Assembly (NCBI GenBank): GCA_963744935.1
Contig: CAVUVM010000001.1
Location: 1 to 64,000 of the forward strand
Direction of reading: 5' to 3'
Source: Bog-473 sp963744935
GTDB lineage: Bacteria; Actinomycetota; Acidimicrobiia; Acidimicrobiales; RAAP-2
DNA length: 64,000 nucleotides
The notes beneath the pieces were generated by a model. It searched no databases and was not told the DNA's origin. It saw only the letters and a list, made by a program, of their open reading frames with translations. Both the position numbers and the translations under genes were made by a program. Below, piece after piece: positions 13,504 to 22,523 of the stretch; positions within the stretch are counted from its first letter, which is position 1, and each line of letters begins with the position of its first letter.

Positions 13504-14169
13504 TCAGGAGACGGCCGAGCTGTCGACGTCTGCGCTCTGGTTGTCGTCGTGGGCGTGCTCGCCGTCGGCGGAGGTCCCAGACGCCACCTTCTCGGCGTGG
13601 TGCTCCTCGTACTCGATGGGCTCGATGTGGAAGAGCTTGTTGTAGATCACGAACTTCACGAACCACAAGATGGCGAAGGACAGCAGGTTGGCCGCGTTGA
13701 CCAAGAGTGAAGTGGCGGCATGACTCAGGCCGTGGTGGCGGGCGAAGGCACCGGCAAGGTAGACGGCGACGCTCGAGAAGCCCAACCCGATGAAGCCGAG
13801 CACCCAGAAGGGCACGATCTCGCGCCAGAAGTGGGAGGGGCCACTTTTGCCCCAGACCCAGCGCCGGTTCAGGGTGTACGAGGGCACGGTGGCCAGCACG
13901 TTGGCCAAGATGTTGGCTGGCACCTCGGACATCACGTGGAACACGCCGAAGGTCAACAAGAGGGTGACCTGCGACACGATGGTTGCGATCACCGAGACGC
14001 TGGCGAACTTGATGAGCTTGACGCTCGAAGGGTGGGCGATCATGCGCCGGACGCGCACCACCAGCGGTTCGCCCGAGGACCAGATGTGTTTGAGCGGAGG
14101 ATGCCCCCCCTCGTCGCTCACGAGGCGCTCGCGATCACCGATCGAGCCTCGTGAGCGGAAGAAGCACAC
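13504..14169 (-). CDS. GtrA family membrane protein
   Basis: A 221-aa protein with four hydrophobic helices between residues ~50 and ~170. It includes the GtrA-typical FASVSVIATIVSQVTLLLTF and LATVPSYTLNRRWVWGKSGP; the latter is the conserved YxLNRxWVW-type motif. GtrA proteins are thought to flip or help transfer polyprenol-linked sugars for cell-surface glycosylation. The C-terminus is a soluble His/Asp/Glu-rich tail. GTG start at 14169 with AGGG upstream; GTG 14121 is an alternative. Confidence 0.85.
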   Translation of the reverse strand: MCFFRSRGSIGDRERLVSDEGGHPPLKHIWSSGEPLVVRVRRMIAHPSSVKLIKFASVSVIATIVSQVTLLLTFGVFHVMSEVPANILANVLATVPSYTLNRRWVWGKSGPSHFWREIVPFWVLGFIGLGFSSVAVYLAGAFARHHGLSHAATSLLVNAANLLSFAILWFVKFVIYNKLFHIEPIEYEEHHAEKVASGTSADGEHAHDDNQSADVDSSAVS

Positions 14170-14211
14170 AGCAACCCTAGCGGAGGCACCATTCGGCCTC
14201 CCGTCAACGTG

Positions 14212-15426
14212 CTAGGAGCGCGCTGTGACCAACCGATTGGCCCGGGCCACCTCGCCGAACCAGTGGGCGCTCGGCTTCGGGCGGCGCTCGAAGGTGCCAG
14301 GGGCGACCGCCACCAGCCCGAACTTGGGCCCGTAGCCCAGGTGCCACTCGAAGTTGTCGAGCAGGCTCCAGACGAAGTATCCGCGCAGGTCGATCCCCTC
14401 TCGGATGCAGCGATGGGCGCTGCGCAGCGCGTCGGCAACGAAGGCGATGCGCTCGGTGTCGTCCTCAGTGGCGATCCCGTTCTCGGTCACCACCACGGGG
14501 CGGCCGCTCACGGCGGCGGCGCGGCGCACCGTGTGCTCCACCGCCTGGGGCCAGCGCTCGTCCCCCATCTGTGTGAGCGGCACGTCGGGGTCGTTGGGCG
14601 CCAAGCCGTCTGGCCCGAAATGCATGCGGGTGTAGCACTGCACGCCAACGAAGTCATCGCCCTCGGTCGCCCGCAAGAAGACGTTCTCGAGCATCTCCTC
14701 GGCGCCGTCGCGCAGCGCTTCGCCGCCCTCGTCGGCCGTGATCTCGGCCATGGACAGCGTGAGCCCGACCGGGAACTCCCCCGGCCCCGAGCGCAGGGCG
14801 TCGACCGCCAGGCGGTGGGCGCGCACCATCGCCTCGTTCACCGCGGCGTAGCGAGCGAAGTCCTCCTTCACGCCCGGCGGGTACTCCCCTTGGAAGTACC
14901 CCATCACGGCAACCACGTTGGGCTCGTTGATGGTGCAGGCCCAGCCGACCAGGTCGCCCAGGTACTCGCTCACCCGGCTCACGTAGCGGGCGAAGCGCTC
15001 GGGAGCGTCGGGCGACTCCCAGCCGCCCCGCGCCGCGAGCCAGCGGGGCGAGGTGAAGTGGTGCAAGGTGACGACCGGGACGATGCCGGCACCGTGACAG
15101 GCCGCGCACATCCGGCGGTAGTGCTCGAGTGACGCGAACGAGAACTCACCTTCGGCGGGCTCGATCCGGCTCCACTCGAGCGAGAAGCGGTAGGCGCCGA
15201 GGCCCATGTCCGCGACCAGTCCGACGTCCTCGCGCCAGCGGTGGAACGAGTCGCAGGCGTCACCGCTGGGGGCGATGGTCCCCGACGACGGGTTGTGCTC
15301 CCAATCCCACCAGTCGTTGTTCACGTTGCCGCCTTCGATCTGGTGGGCCGCGGTCGCCACACCCCAGGTGAACCCCTCGGGGAACACCAACTCCGGCAGC
15401 TCTTTGTCGGGCGTCGCGGCAGTCAT
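14212..15426 (-). CDS. Glycoside hydrolase family 1 (beta-glucosidase-like)
   Basis: A 404-aa retaining beta-glycosidase. N-terminal substrate-binding motif FPEGFTWGVATAAHQIEGG; acid/base glutamate in CTINEPNVVAVMGYF; nucleophile glutamate in RPVVVTENGIATEDD; aglycone-site motif GYFVWSLLDNFEWHLGYGPK. No signal peptide, so cytoplasmic; shorter than the typical 440-480 aa. It likely hydrolyses beta-glucosides or related disaccharides. TACCCT lies nine bases before the ATG. An open frame runs upstream through the antisense of tesB but only this part is coding. Confidence 0.93.
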   Translation of the reverse strand: MTAATPDKELPELVFPEGFTWGVATAAHQIEGGNVNNDWWDWEHNPSSGTIAPSGDACDSFHRWREDVGLVADMGLGAYRFSLEWSRIEPAEGEFSFASLEHYRRMCAACHGAGIVPVVTLHHFTSPRWLAARGGWESPDAPERFARYVSRVSEYLGDLVGWACTINEPNVVAVMGYFQGEYPPGVKEDFARYAAVNEAMVRAHRLAVDALRSGPGEFPVGLTLSMAEITADEGGEALRDGAEEMLENVFLRATEGDDFVGVQCYTRMHFGPDGLAPNDPDVPLTQMGDERWPQAVEHTVRRAAAVSGRPVVVTENGIATEDDTERIAFVADALRSAHRCIREGIDLRGYFVWSLLDNFEWHLGYGPKFGLVAVAPGTFERRPKPSAHWFGEVARANRLVTARS

Positions 15427-15501
15427 TGACGCCGCAGGGTAGCGGGAGACATGTCGCCGTGCCCTGTCACGGCCCCGGCGGCGGCCTGCGAACATGGGCC
15501 G

Positions 15502-16371
15502 ATGAGCGCATCCCTTGACTTCCTGGTCGATCTCCTCGACCTCGAGCCCATTGAGGTCAACATCTTCCGAGGCGCCCAACTCGACGAGGAACGCCAGCGC
15601 GTCTTCGGCGGTCAAGTCGCCGGCCAGGCGCTGATGGCGGCGGGAAGAACGGTGGACCACGGGCGCGTGCACTCTCTGCACTCGTACTTCTTGCGGCCCG
15701 GCGACCCCACTGTGCCCATCCTCTACGAGGTGGACCGCATCCGCGACGGCCGCTCCTTCACGACCCGGCACGTGGTGGCCATTCAGCACGGGCGTGCCAT
15801 CTTCAACCTCGAGACCTCGTTCCACGACCCCGAACCGGGACTCGAGCACCAGTTCCCCATGCCCGAGGTCCCGCCACCCGAGGACCTGCCACCGCTCTTC
15901 GAGCGATTGCAGCCCTGGAAGGAGGAGCTGGTCGACTGGTTCGACCGGCCTCACCCCATCGACCAGCGCCACATCGGCGAGCTGCCGTGGCACCGTCAGG
16001 GTGCGGGGGAGGCGTACCAGCGGCTGTGGATCAGGGCCGACGGGACGCTGCCCGACGACCCGCTGCTGCACGCGTGCATCGCCGCCTACGCGTCCGACAT
16101 GTCGATGCTCGACACCGTGCTCGGTCCCCACGACGTGCGCTGGGACGACAGCAGTTTCATGGGGGCGACCCTGGACCACTGCATGTGGTTCCACCGGCCG
16201 TTTCGCGCCGACGACTGGATGCTCTTCGACATGGACTCGCCCGCCGCGTCCGGCGCGCGCGGGCTGGCCCGCGGCTTCCTCTTCGACCGGCAGGGGCGCC
16301 TCTGTGTGTCGCTCGTCCAAGAGGGCCTGCTCCGGGTGCGCGAGCAGACGCCAAGGCCGCAGACGTCCTAA
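15502..16371 (+). CDS. tesB: Acyl-CoA thioesterase II
   Basis: A 289-aa double-hotdog thioesterase that hydrolyses acyl-CoA. First hotdog: VFGGQVAGQALMAAGRTV and HSLHSYFLRPGDPTVPILYE. Second hotdog carries the TesB catalytic residues: Asp in YASDMSML, Thr in GATLDHCMWFHRPF and Gln in SLVQEGLLR. ATG 15502 was chosen because it starts the family N-terminus (MSASLDFLVDLLDLEPIE); GAACAT lies six bases upstream. It converges on gltA, with a tandem repeat between the two stops. Confidence 0.93.
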   Translation: MSASLDFLVDLLDLEPIEVNIFRGAQLDEERQRVFGGQVAGQALMAAGRTVDHGRVHSLHSYFLRPGDPTVPILYEVDRIRDGRSFTTRHVVAIQHGRAIFNLETSFHDPEPGLEHQFPMPEVPPPEDLPPLFERLQPWKEELVDWFDRPHPIDQRHIGELPWHRQGAGEAYQRLWIRADGTLPDDPLLHACIAAYASDMSMLDTVLGPHDVRWDDSSFMGATLDHCMWFHRPFRADDWMLFDMDSPAASGARGLARGFLFDRQGRLCVSLVQEGLLRVREQTPRPQTS

Positions 16372-16423
16372 CGCCTCGGTCTGCGCGCCTCGGGTCAGCG
16401 CGCCTCGGTCAGCGCGCCTCGGG

Positions 16424-16443
<20 letters not shown>
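16372..16443. repeat. Tandem repeat reiterating the gltA 3' end
   Basis: Five head-to-tail units of 14-15 bp (16372-16385, 16386-16400, 16401-16414, 16415-16429, 16430-16443) built on CGCCTCGGGTCAGCG. On the gltA strand each unit reads GAGGCGCGCTGA, i.e. the last three codons (Glu-Ala-Arg) plus the stop; the terminal unit overlaps the gltA coding end. The array fills the whole gap between the convergent tesB and gltA stops. Confidence 0.9.
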
Positions 16444-17698
<1,255 letters not shown>

Positions 17699-17803
17699 GA
17701 GAAGCGCCTCCAATTCCTGAATTTCGGTGCGACCCGATCCTATGACCACGACGCGAGCGCGGTCGACACGCGGCGGCCCGTCGCGGCCCGAGCGCGCCGT
17801 CGC

Positions 17804-18898
17804 TCAGGTGGCCGGTGCGACCTGGAGTGCCTGCTGGAAGATGGTGCCGTTCGTCTGCGTCTGCCCCGAGGGAAGCATGATCTGGACCGTCAACACGTAG
17901 GTGGTGCTCGGCTTGACGGTGAAGATGACGGGCCGCAACGTCACCGAAGCGTCGAGCGCGAGCGCAGTCTTCTCGACGTGGGTTGCCGTGGCACCGTTGG
18001 ACTGGTCCGCCAGGGTGAAGCGGACCGACACGTGCGGCTCGTCCACCGAGCCCTGGTTCGCCAGGACATCCGTGACGCCCACGCTACGGGTGGGACTGAG
18101 GACCGAGACGTTGGCCGGCGCGCCTTGGGGCGTCGGTAGGGCCGGGGGGACCAGCGTGGTGGTGCGGATCACCACGTCATGCGTCGCGGCCAGCGTGGGC
18201 GACGTCGCCATCAGGTCGATCTGGGCAGCCACGGTGCCGAGTCGCCACACCTGGGGGTCGGTGACCCAGATCGATCGAGGCAGGCTGCCGTGACCCGTAC
18301 CGGCGGCGAGGGAGCGGCGCACCGAGCCGTACAAACGGTCCGCTCTCGACAACAATGCGCCCGCCGCCGCGATGCGGTTCGTGGCCTGCGTCGCGGAGAG
18401 CAGCGTCGCGGCGTCGGTCGGTGCCGACGTGTCGGGCGGCGCGCCGGCGTTGGGGATCGGTGCCATGCCGAGGTAATCGTCGACCGTGGCGCGCAACTGG
18501 GCCATCGACTGGGAGCGCTCGGCGAAGACCGTGTCGAACTCGGTTCCGACCGCTCCGAGCGGGTTGTTCTCGGTCGCCAGCGCTGCCTGTGCCGACTGGT
18601 CCGACGTCTGCTCCACCGCGGTGTCCAGGCCGACCTGGAGGCCCTGGCGGGTCTGGGACGACATGTCGTTCAACAGCTTGGTCACCTGGGCGGCGGTGGC
18701 ATTCGACTGGTCTGCGAGTACGGCGCCCTGCGCCGCCAAGGCGCGATTCGAGGTGGCGTCATAACCCCGTGACTGCCGCGACACCTGGGTGAGGCCTCCG
18801 ATGAGGATCGCGAGCACGACCACGGCTGCAACGAGCAGAAGGACCGGATGGGTCGGTAATCGGCTGTGCGCGCGACGGCGGACCCTGCGTGGCGACAT
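17804..18898 (-). CDS. Hypothetical membrane-anchored secreted protein
   Basis: Not recognised. 364 aa. A basic N-terminus (MSPRRVRRRAHSRLPTHP) leads into one hydrophobic segment (VLLLVAAVVVLAILIGGL), predicting an N-in signal anchor. Residues ~50-215 are Ala/Gln-rich and probably helical (including AALATENNPLGAVGTEFDTV). The C-terminal ~110 residues are Val/Thr-rich, beta-sandwich-like, and end by discussing no known motif. No catalytic motif or lipobox. TAAGTT lies nine bases upstream of the ATG. Confidence 0.7.
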   Translation of the reverse strand: MSPRRVRRRAHSRLPTHPVLLLVAAVVVLAILIGGLTQVSRQSRGYDATSNRALAAQGAVLADQSNATAAQVTKLLNDMSSQTRQGLQVGLDTAVEQTSDQSAQAALATENNPLGAVGTEFDTVFAERSQSMAQLRATVDDYLGMAPIPNAGAPPDTSAPTDAATLLSATQATNRIAAAGALLSRADRLYGSVRRSLAAGTGHGSLPRSIWVTDPQVWRLGTVAAQIDLMATSPTLAATHDVVIRTTTLVPPALPTPQGAPANVSVLSPTRSVGVTDVLANQGSVDEPHVSVRFTLADQSNGATATHVEKTALALDASVTLRPVIFTVKPSTTYVLTVQIMLPSGQTQTNGTIFQQALQVAPAT

Positions 18899-18930
18899 CG
18901 ACCCGGCAACTTACAGCGACACGTGGTCGC

Positions 18931-20133
18931 CTAGATCGCGAGAAAGTCCGATTCCCCTGCGTCGTCGGCCGTGCTGAGCGTGCTGGCGCTCGAGCGCCAC
19001 TGCACCGTCGGGGCGATGGCCCGGACGTCGACCCTGTCGGTGTGGCGCTCCACCAGCTCGAGGATCTCGGCGATCACCTCGTCGGTGAGGAGATGCGGCT
19101 GCAGGCCGAGGTCGAGCAACTTGGTGTTGGCCGCGTGGAAGTAGTGCTCTTCGTTCTCCACCCGCGGGTTGGCCAGACCCTCCGCGATGTCCACACGCTT
19201 CGTACAGACCTTCTGGACCATAGTGGCCATCTCCCGCACCGAGAAGGACTCGGTGAATTGGTTGAAGACCCGGAACTCGCCGCGCTCAGCCGGGGTCTCG
19301 ATGGCGAGCGTCACACACGCCAGCGTGTCGCGGATGTTGAGCATGCCGCGGGTCTGCCCACCCGCTCCGTAGACGGTCAGCGGGTGACCGGTGACAGCCT
19401 GCACGCAGAAGCGGTTCAAGACCGTCCCGAACACACCGTCGTAGTCGAAGCGGGTGGCGAGCACCGGGTCGAGATCCGTCTCATCGGTCGACTGGCCGTA
19501 GACGATGCCCTGGTTGAGATCGGTCGCGCGGAGGCCCCAGATGCGGCAGCCGAACATGATGTTGTGGCTGTCGTGCACCTTGGACAGGTGGTAGAACGAG
19601 CCAGGCTGCTTCGGGTAGGGCATCACGTCGGTACGGCCCTTGTGGGTGATCTCGATGAAGCCCTCTTCGATATCGATGTTGGGGTAGCCGTACTCGCCCA
19701 TCGTCCCCAGCTTGACGAGGTGGATGTCGGGATTGGTCTCCTGAATGGCGTACATCACGTTCAGGTTGCCCACGACGTTGTTGACCTGGGTGTAGACCGC
19801 ATGCTCGCGGTCGATCATGGAGTAGGGCGCGGAGCGCTGCTCGCCGAAGTGGACGATCGCGTCAGGCTCTACCTCGGCGATGACCCCATACGTGAAAGCA
19901 GCATCGGTGAGGTTGCCGATGCGGACGTCGACTGCGTGCCCTGAGACCTGCTCCCAGCGCGCAACGCGTTCCAGCAACGGAGCGATGGGCACCAGGCTGT
20001 CGACCCCCATCTCGCGGTCGTACTCGCGGCGCACGAGGTTGTCGACAACCGTGACGTCGAAGCCGCGGGCCGACAGGTGCAGGGCAGTGGGCCAACCGAG
20101 GTAGCCGTCGCCTCCGAGAACCAGAATCTTCAT
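18931..20133 (-). CDS. NAD-dependent epimerase/dehydratase, UDP-sulfoquinovose synthase-like
   Basis: A 400-aa extended short-chain dehydrogenase. Rossmann motif MKILVLGGDGYLGWPTALHL; catalytic YxxxK in GSFYHLSKVHDSHNIMFGCR. The SQD1/SqdB family is indicated by VKLGTMGEYGYPNIDIEEGF, ATDLNQGIVYGQSTDE and the conserved NQFTESFSVREMA. Such enzymes make UDP-sulfoquinovose from UDP-glucose and sulfite, for sulfolipid (SqdB) or surface glycans (archaeal Agl3). No SqdX-type glycosyltransferase lies nearby. ATG 20133 is preceded by AAGGATGAGG; a 10-bp inverted repeat lies just upstream. Confidence 0.85.
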   Translation of the reverse strand: MKILVLGGDGYLGWPTALHLSARGFDVTVVDNLVRREYDREMGVDSLVPIAPLLERVARWEQVSGHAVDVRIGNLTDAAFTYGVIAEVEPDAIVHFGEQRSAPYSMIDREHAVYTQVNNVVGNLNVMYAIQETNPDIHLVKLGTMGEYGYPNIDIEEGFIEITHKGRTDVMPYPKQPGSFYHLSKVHDSHNIMFGCRIWGLRATDLNQGIVYGQSTDETDLDPVLATRFDYDGVFGTVLNRFCVQAVTGHPLTVYGAGGQTRGMLNIRDTLACVTLAIETPAERGEFRVFNQFTESFSVREMATMVQKVCTKRVDIAEGLANPRVENEEHYFHAANTKLLDLGLQPHLLTDEVIAEILELVERHTDRVDVRAIAPTVQWRSSASTLSTADDAGESDFLAI

Positions 20134-20591
20134 CCTCATCCTTCGCCTGTTCGGACTCCAAGTGTCCCGTGTTCGGACACTTGGGGTGACGTTGACGGAC
20201 GTTCCGCCCCCCTCCCCCCGAGCAAAGGCTTGAACTCCCAAGCAATGTGTAGGGCGGAGAGCATTGCACAACCTTCCAAGAAATGCCCAAGACCTGCTGT
20301 CATGAGTGGTCCGGAGGAAAACTCCCTGTCATCCCGGTGAAGCGAAGAGGTCCGCAGAGCCTTGAGTCCAATTGTCAGAGAATTGTTTCCTGTCCTGTCA
20401 ACTCACATCATGGGACAGCACTCTGAATCCAAGCTGTGGAGTGCCTGACACTGGCGTGTGACCGGTCAATTTTCATCTTTCGTCTCCCAAGGGAGCCTGA
20501 AGGAGCCGAAAATCGGCGTTCGGAGGATGCTCCGGGTGCCCGGCTTCCTCCCGCTGCCTAGCCGGGTCCAGCCGGTCAGCCGGTCAGGCGG
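20134..20591 (-). other. Regulatory spacer between recD and the sqdB-like gene
   Basis: A 458-bp region, less GC-rich than its surroundings at 20350-20480. It carries the inverted repeat at 20158-20184, a 12-bp palindrome (CTCCCAAGGGAG, about 20484-20495), and a minus-strand TTGACA at 20396-20401 with GACAAT at 20371-20376 (19-bp spacing), a possible but weak promoter for the epimerase gene. The recD-proximal end holds the repeat at 20565-20597. No coding sequence was recognised. Confidence 0.45.
20158..20184 (-). promoter_or_regulatory. Perfect inverted repeat in the sqdB-like leader
   Basis: CCAAGTGTCC and GGACACTTGG form a perfect 10-bp inverted repeat around a 7-base centre, ending 25 bases before the start codon of the epimerase gene. 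It could be an operator half-site pair or a leader hairpin that sits beside the ribosome binding site. No T-run follows. Confidence 0.5.
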
Positions 20592-20597
20592 TCAGCC
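20565..20597. repeat. Tandem 8-bp repeat reiterating the recD stop region
   Basis: Four units of GGTCAGCC or a one-base variant (20565-20573, 20574-20581, 20582-20589, 20590-20597). On the recD strand each reads GGCTGACC; the recD stop TGA (20592-20594) lies in the first unit and further TGA copies follow. Short, but of the same design as the arrays at gltA and the 42-kb hydrolase. Confidence 0.7.
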
Positions 20598-22523
20598 GGG
20601 CCCGCCCCAAAGGGCCTGGCGCAGGCCCGAGGCCCGGGCGATCGGCCGGGCGATGGCGGCCCGGATGGGCTCCTCGGTCCCGACCAGGATCAAGCGCTCC
20701 TGGGCCCGGCTCACCGCGGTGTACAGCAGTTCGCGGGTGAGGAGCCGCGAGTCTGCGCTCGGCAGCAAGAAGGCGACCGTATGGAACTGGGAACCCTGGC
20801 TCTTGTGCACCGTCATGGCGTAGACGGTGTCGACCGCCGCGAGCCGGGTCGGGCTCACCTCGGCAATGCCGCCCTCGCGCTCGAAGGCCGCGGCCAGCCG
20901 CCCGCCGCCCTTGTCGACAACAACCCCGGTGTCGCCGTTGAAGAGCTGTAATCCGTAGTCGTTCTCGGTCACGATGAGCGGGCGCCCGACGTACCAGTCG
21001 TCGCCCGTCGCGAACCCCTCCACCTCGTCCCGGAGCCACATCTCGACGTGGCGCATCCAGGCGCCGACGCCGTCGGGCCCCCGGCGGTGCGCGCACAGCA
21101 GGCGGAAACGCCCGAGCGCGTCGATGGCGTCCGCGGCACGGCCGTCCCTGGCGGCCTCGATCACGGCGCGCCCGCTCCCGACTGCGACGGCGTGCACCTC
21201 GCGCAGGGCGCCGTCGCGAGCGAGGACCGCGCCGGCCGCGCCCTGCTCGTCGGACACGTCGGCCGCGACCCACTCGACGTTGGTGCCGCCGCGCTCGAGC
21301 ACGGCCAGGGCCGCGTCCGCGTCGCCCCGGTGGATGGCGTCCGCGAGTGCTGCGATCGCCCCTCCGTAGCGGTGGACCTTTTTGAGGACGACGATTCCGT
21401 CCCCGATGGGCGCGCGCGGTCCGGGAGCTGCAGGCACATCCTGCTCGGTCAGTTCGGCGAGCCGGGCCCGGGTGGCGTCGCCCATGCAGAGACCGAGTGA
21501 TGCCGGTCCCACGATGTCGCCCAGGACGGCGCCGGCTTCCACCGACGCCAGCTGTTCGGGGTCGCCCACGAGGATGAGGCGAGCCTCGGGACGCACCGCT
21601 TCGACCAGGCGGGCCATGAGTGAGAGCGAGACCATGGAGGTCTCGTCGACCACCACCAGGTCGAAGGGAAGCCGGTTGTCACGGTTGTGGCGGAACCGGC
21701 TGCGGTTGCCGGGGTTGAACCCGAGCAGCCGGTGGATCGTGCTCGCCCGCAGGGCGCGTAGCCGCGCCCGGACCGCGTCGTGCACCGCCATGTCGTCGGC
21801 TCCGGCGCGCACGGCCGCCTCGAGGCGCGCCGCAGCCTTCCCCGTCGGCGCTGCCAACGCGATGCGCGGCGGGCGAACGGCGTCCGCCTCGGCCAGTTCG
21901 TCGAGCAACGCGAGGACCCGCGCCACCGTGCGCGTCTTGCCGGTGCCCGGGCCGCCGGCCACGACCGACACCCGGCAGACGACGGCGGCCGCGGCCGCCA
22001 GGCGCTGGAGGTCCGGGTCGTCGTCGCTTTGGTTGAAGAGGCGCCCCAGCCCGGCGGCGAGGGCGGCGGGGGCGACGTCGATCTGCTCCGACGCACGTGT
22101 CGCGAGATCACGTGCCACCTGGCGCTCGTCCCGCCAGAGCCGGTCGAGGTACAAGGTCGTGCCTGCCAGGTGGAGCGGGCAGTCGTCACCGACCAGCGCG
22201 CTCTGGGAGAGTCGCGCGATCCACGTCGTCGCGTCGGGCCACGGCAGCACCGCGAGGTCGGCGGGAGTGTCGACGTCGCTGCTCGCCGTCTCGCGAATGG
22301 TGGAGAGATCGACGCAGACGTGGCCGAGCCGCGGGGCACGGGCGGCGAGGGCGGCGCCGAGGCAGACCGCGTCATCCACGCTGTCGCCGAGCCGCGCCAG
22401 CCGGAGGGCGACGTGGACGTCGGAGGGCGAGAGGATCCCGGCGCGGTTGAACTCGAGCAACAGGCCTGACGCGCCGAGGGCGAGCGCGGCGTCGAAGGGG
22501 TCGACGCGTTCGAGGGTCGTCAC
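20592..22523 (-). CDS. recD: RecBCD helicase subunit RecD
   Basis: 5'-3' helicase subunit of the RecBCD double-strand-break repair enzyme, 643 aa. Superfamily 1B motifs: Walker A VVAGGPGTGKTRTVARVLAL, motif Ia region LAAPTGKAAARLE, Walker B LVVVDETSMVSLSLMARLVE, motif III LILVGDPEQLASVEAG, motif V/VI VYAMTVHKSQGSQFHTVAF and ELLYTAVSRAQERLILVGT. The GTG start overlaps the recB stop as GTGA, implying translational coupling. The open frame further upstream lies antiparallel-shifted inside recB and is not coding. Confidence 0.94.
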   Translation of the reverse strand: MTTLERVDPFDAALALGASGLLLEFNRAGILSPSDVHVALRLARLGDSVDDAVCLGAALAARAPRLGHVCVDLSTIRETASSDVDTPADLAVLPWPDATTWIARLSQSALVGDDCPLHLAGTTLYLDRLWRDERQVARDLATRASEQIDVAPAALAAGLGRLFNQSDDDPDLQRLAAAAAVVCRVSVVAGGPGTGKTRTVARVLALLDELAEADAVRPPRIALAAPTGKAAARLEAAVRAGADDMAVHDAVRARLRALRASTIHRLLGFNPGNRSRFRHNRDNRLPFDLVVVDETSMVSLSLMARLVEAVRPEARLILVGDPEQLASVEAGAVLGDIVGPASLGLCMGDATRARLAELTEQDVPAAPGPRAPIGDGIVVLKKVHRYGGAIAALADAIHRGDADAALAVLERGGTNVEWVAADVSDEQGAAGAVLARDGALREVHAVAVGSGRAVIEAARDGRAADAIDALGRFRLLCAHRRGPDGVGAWMRHVEMWLRDEVEGFATGDDWYVGRPLIVTENDYGLQLFNGDTGVVVDKGGGRLAAAFEREGGIAEVSPTRLAAVDTVYAMTVHKSQGSQFHTVAFLLPSADSRLLTRELLYTAVSRAQERLILVGTEEPIRAAIARPIARASGLRQALWGGPG

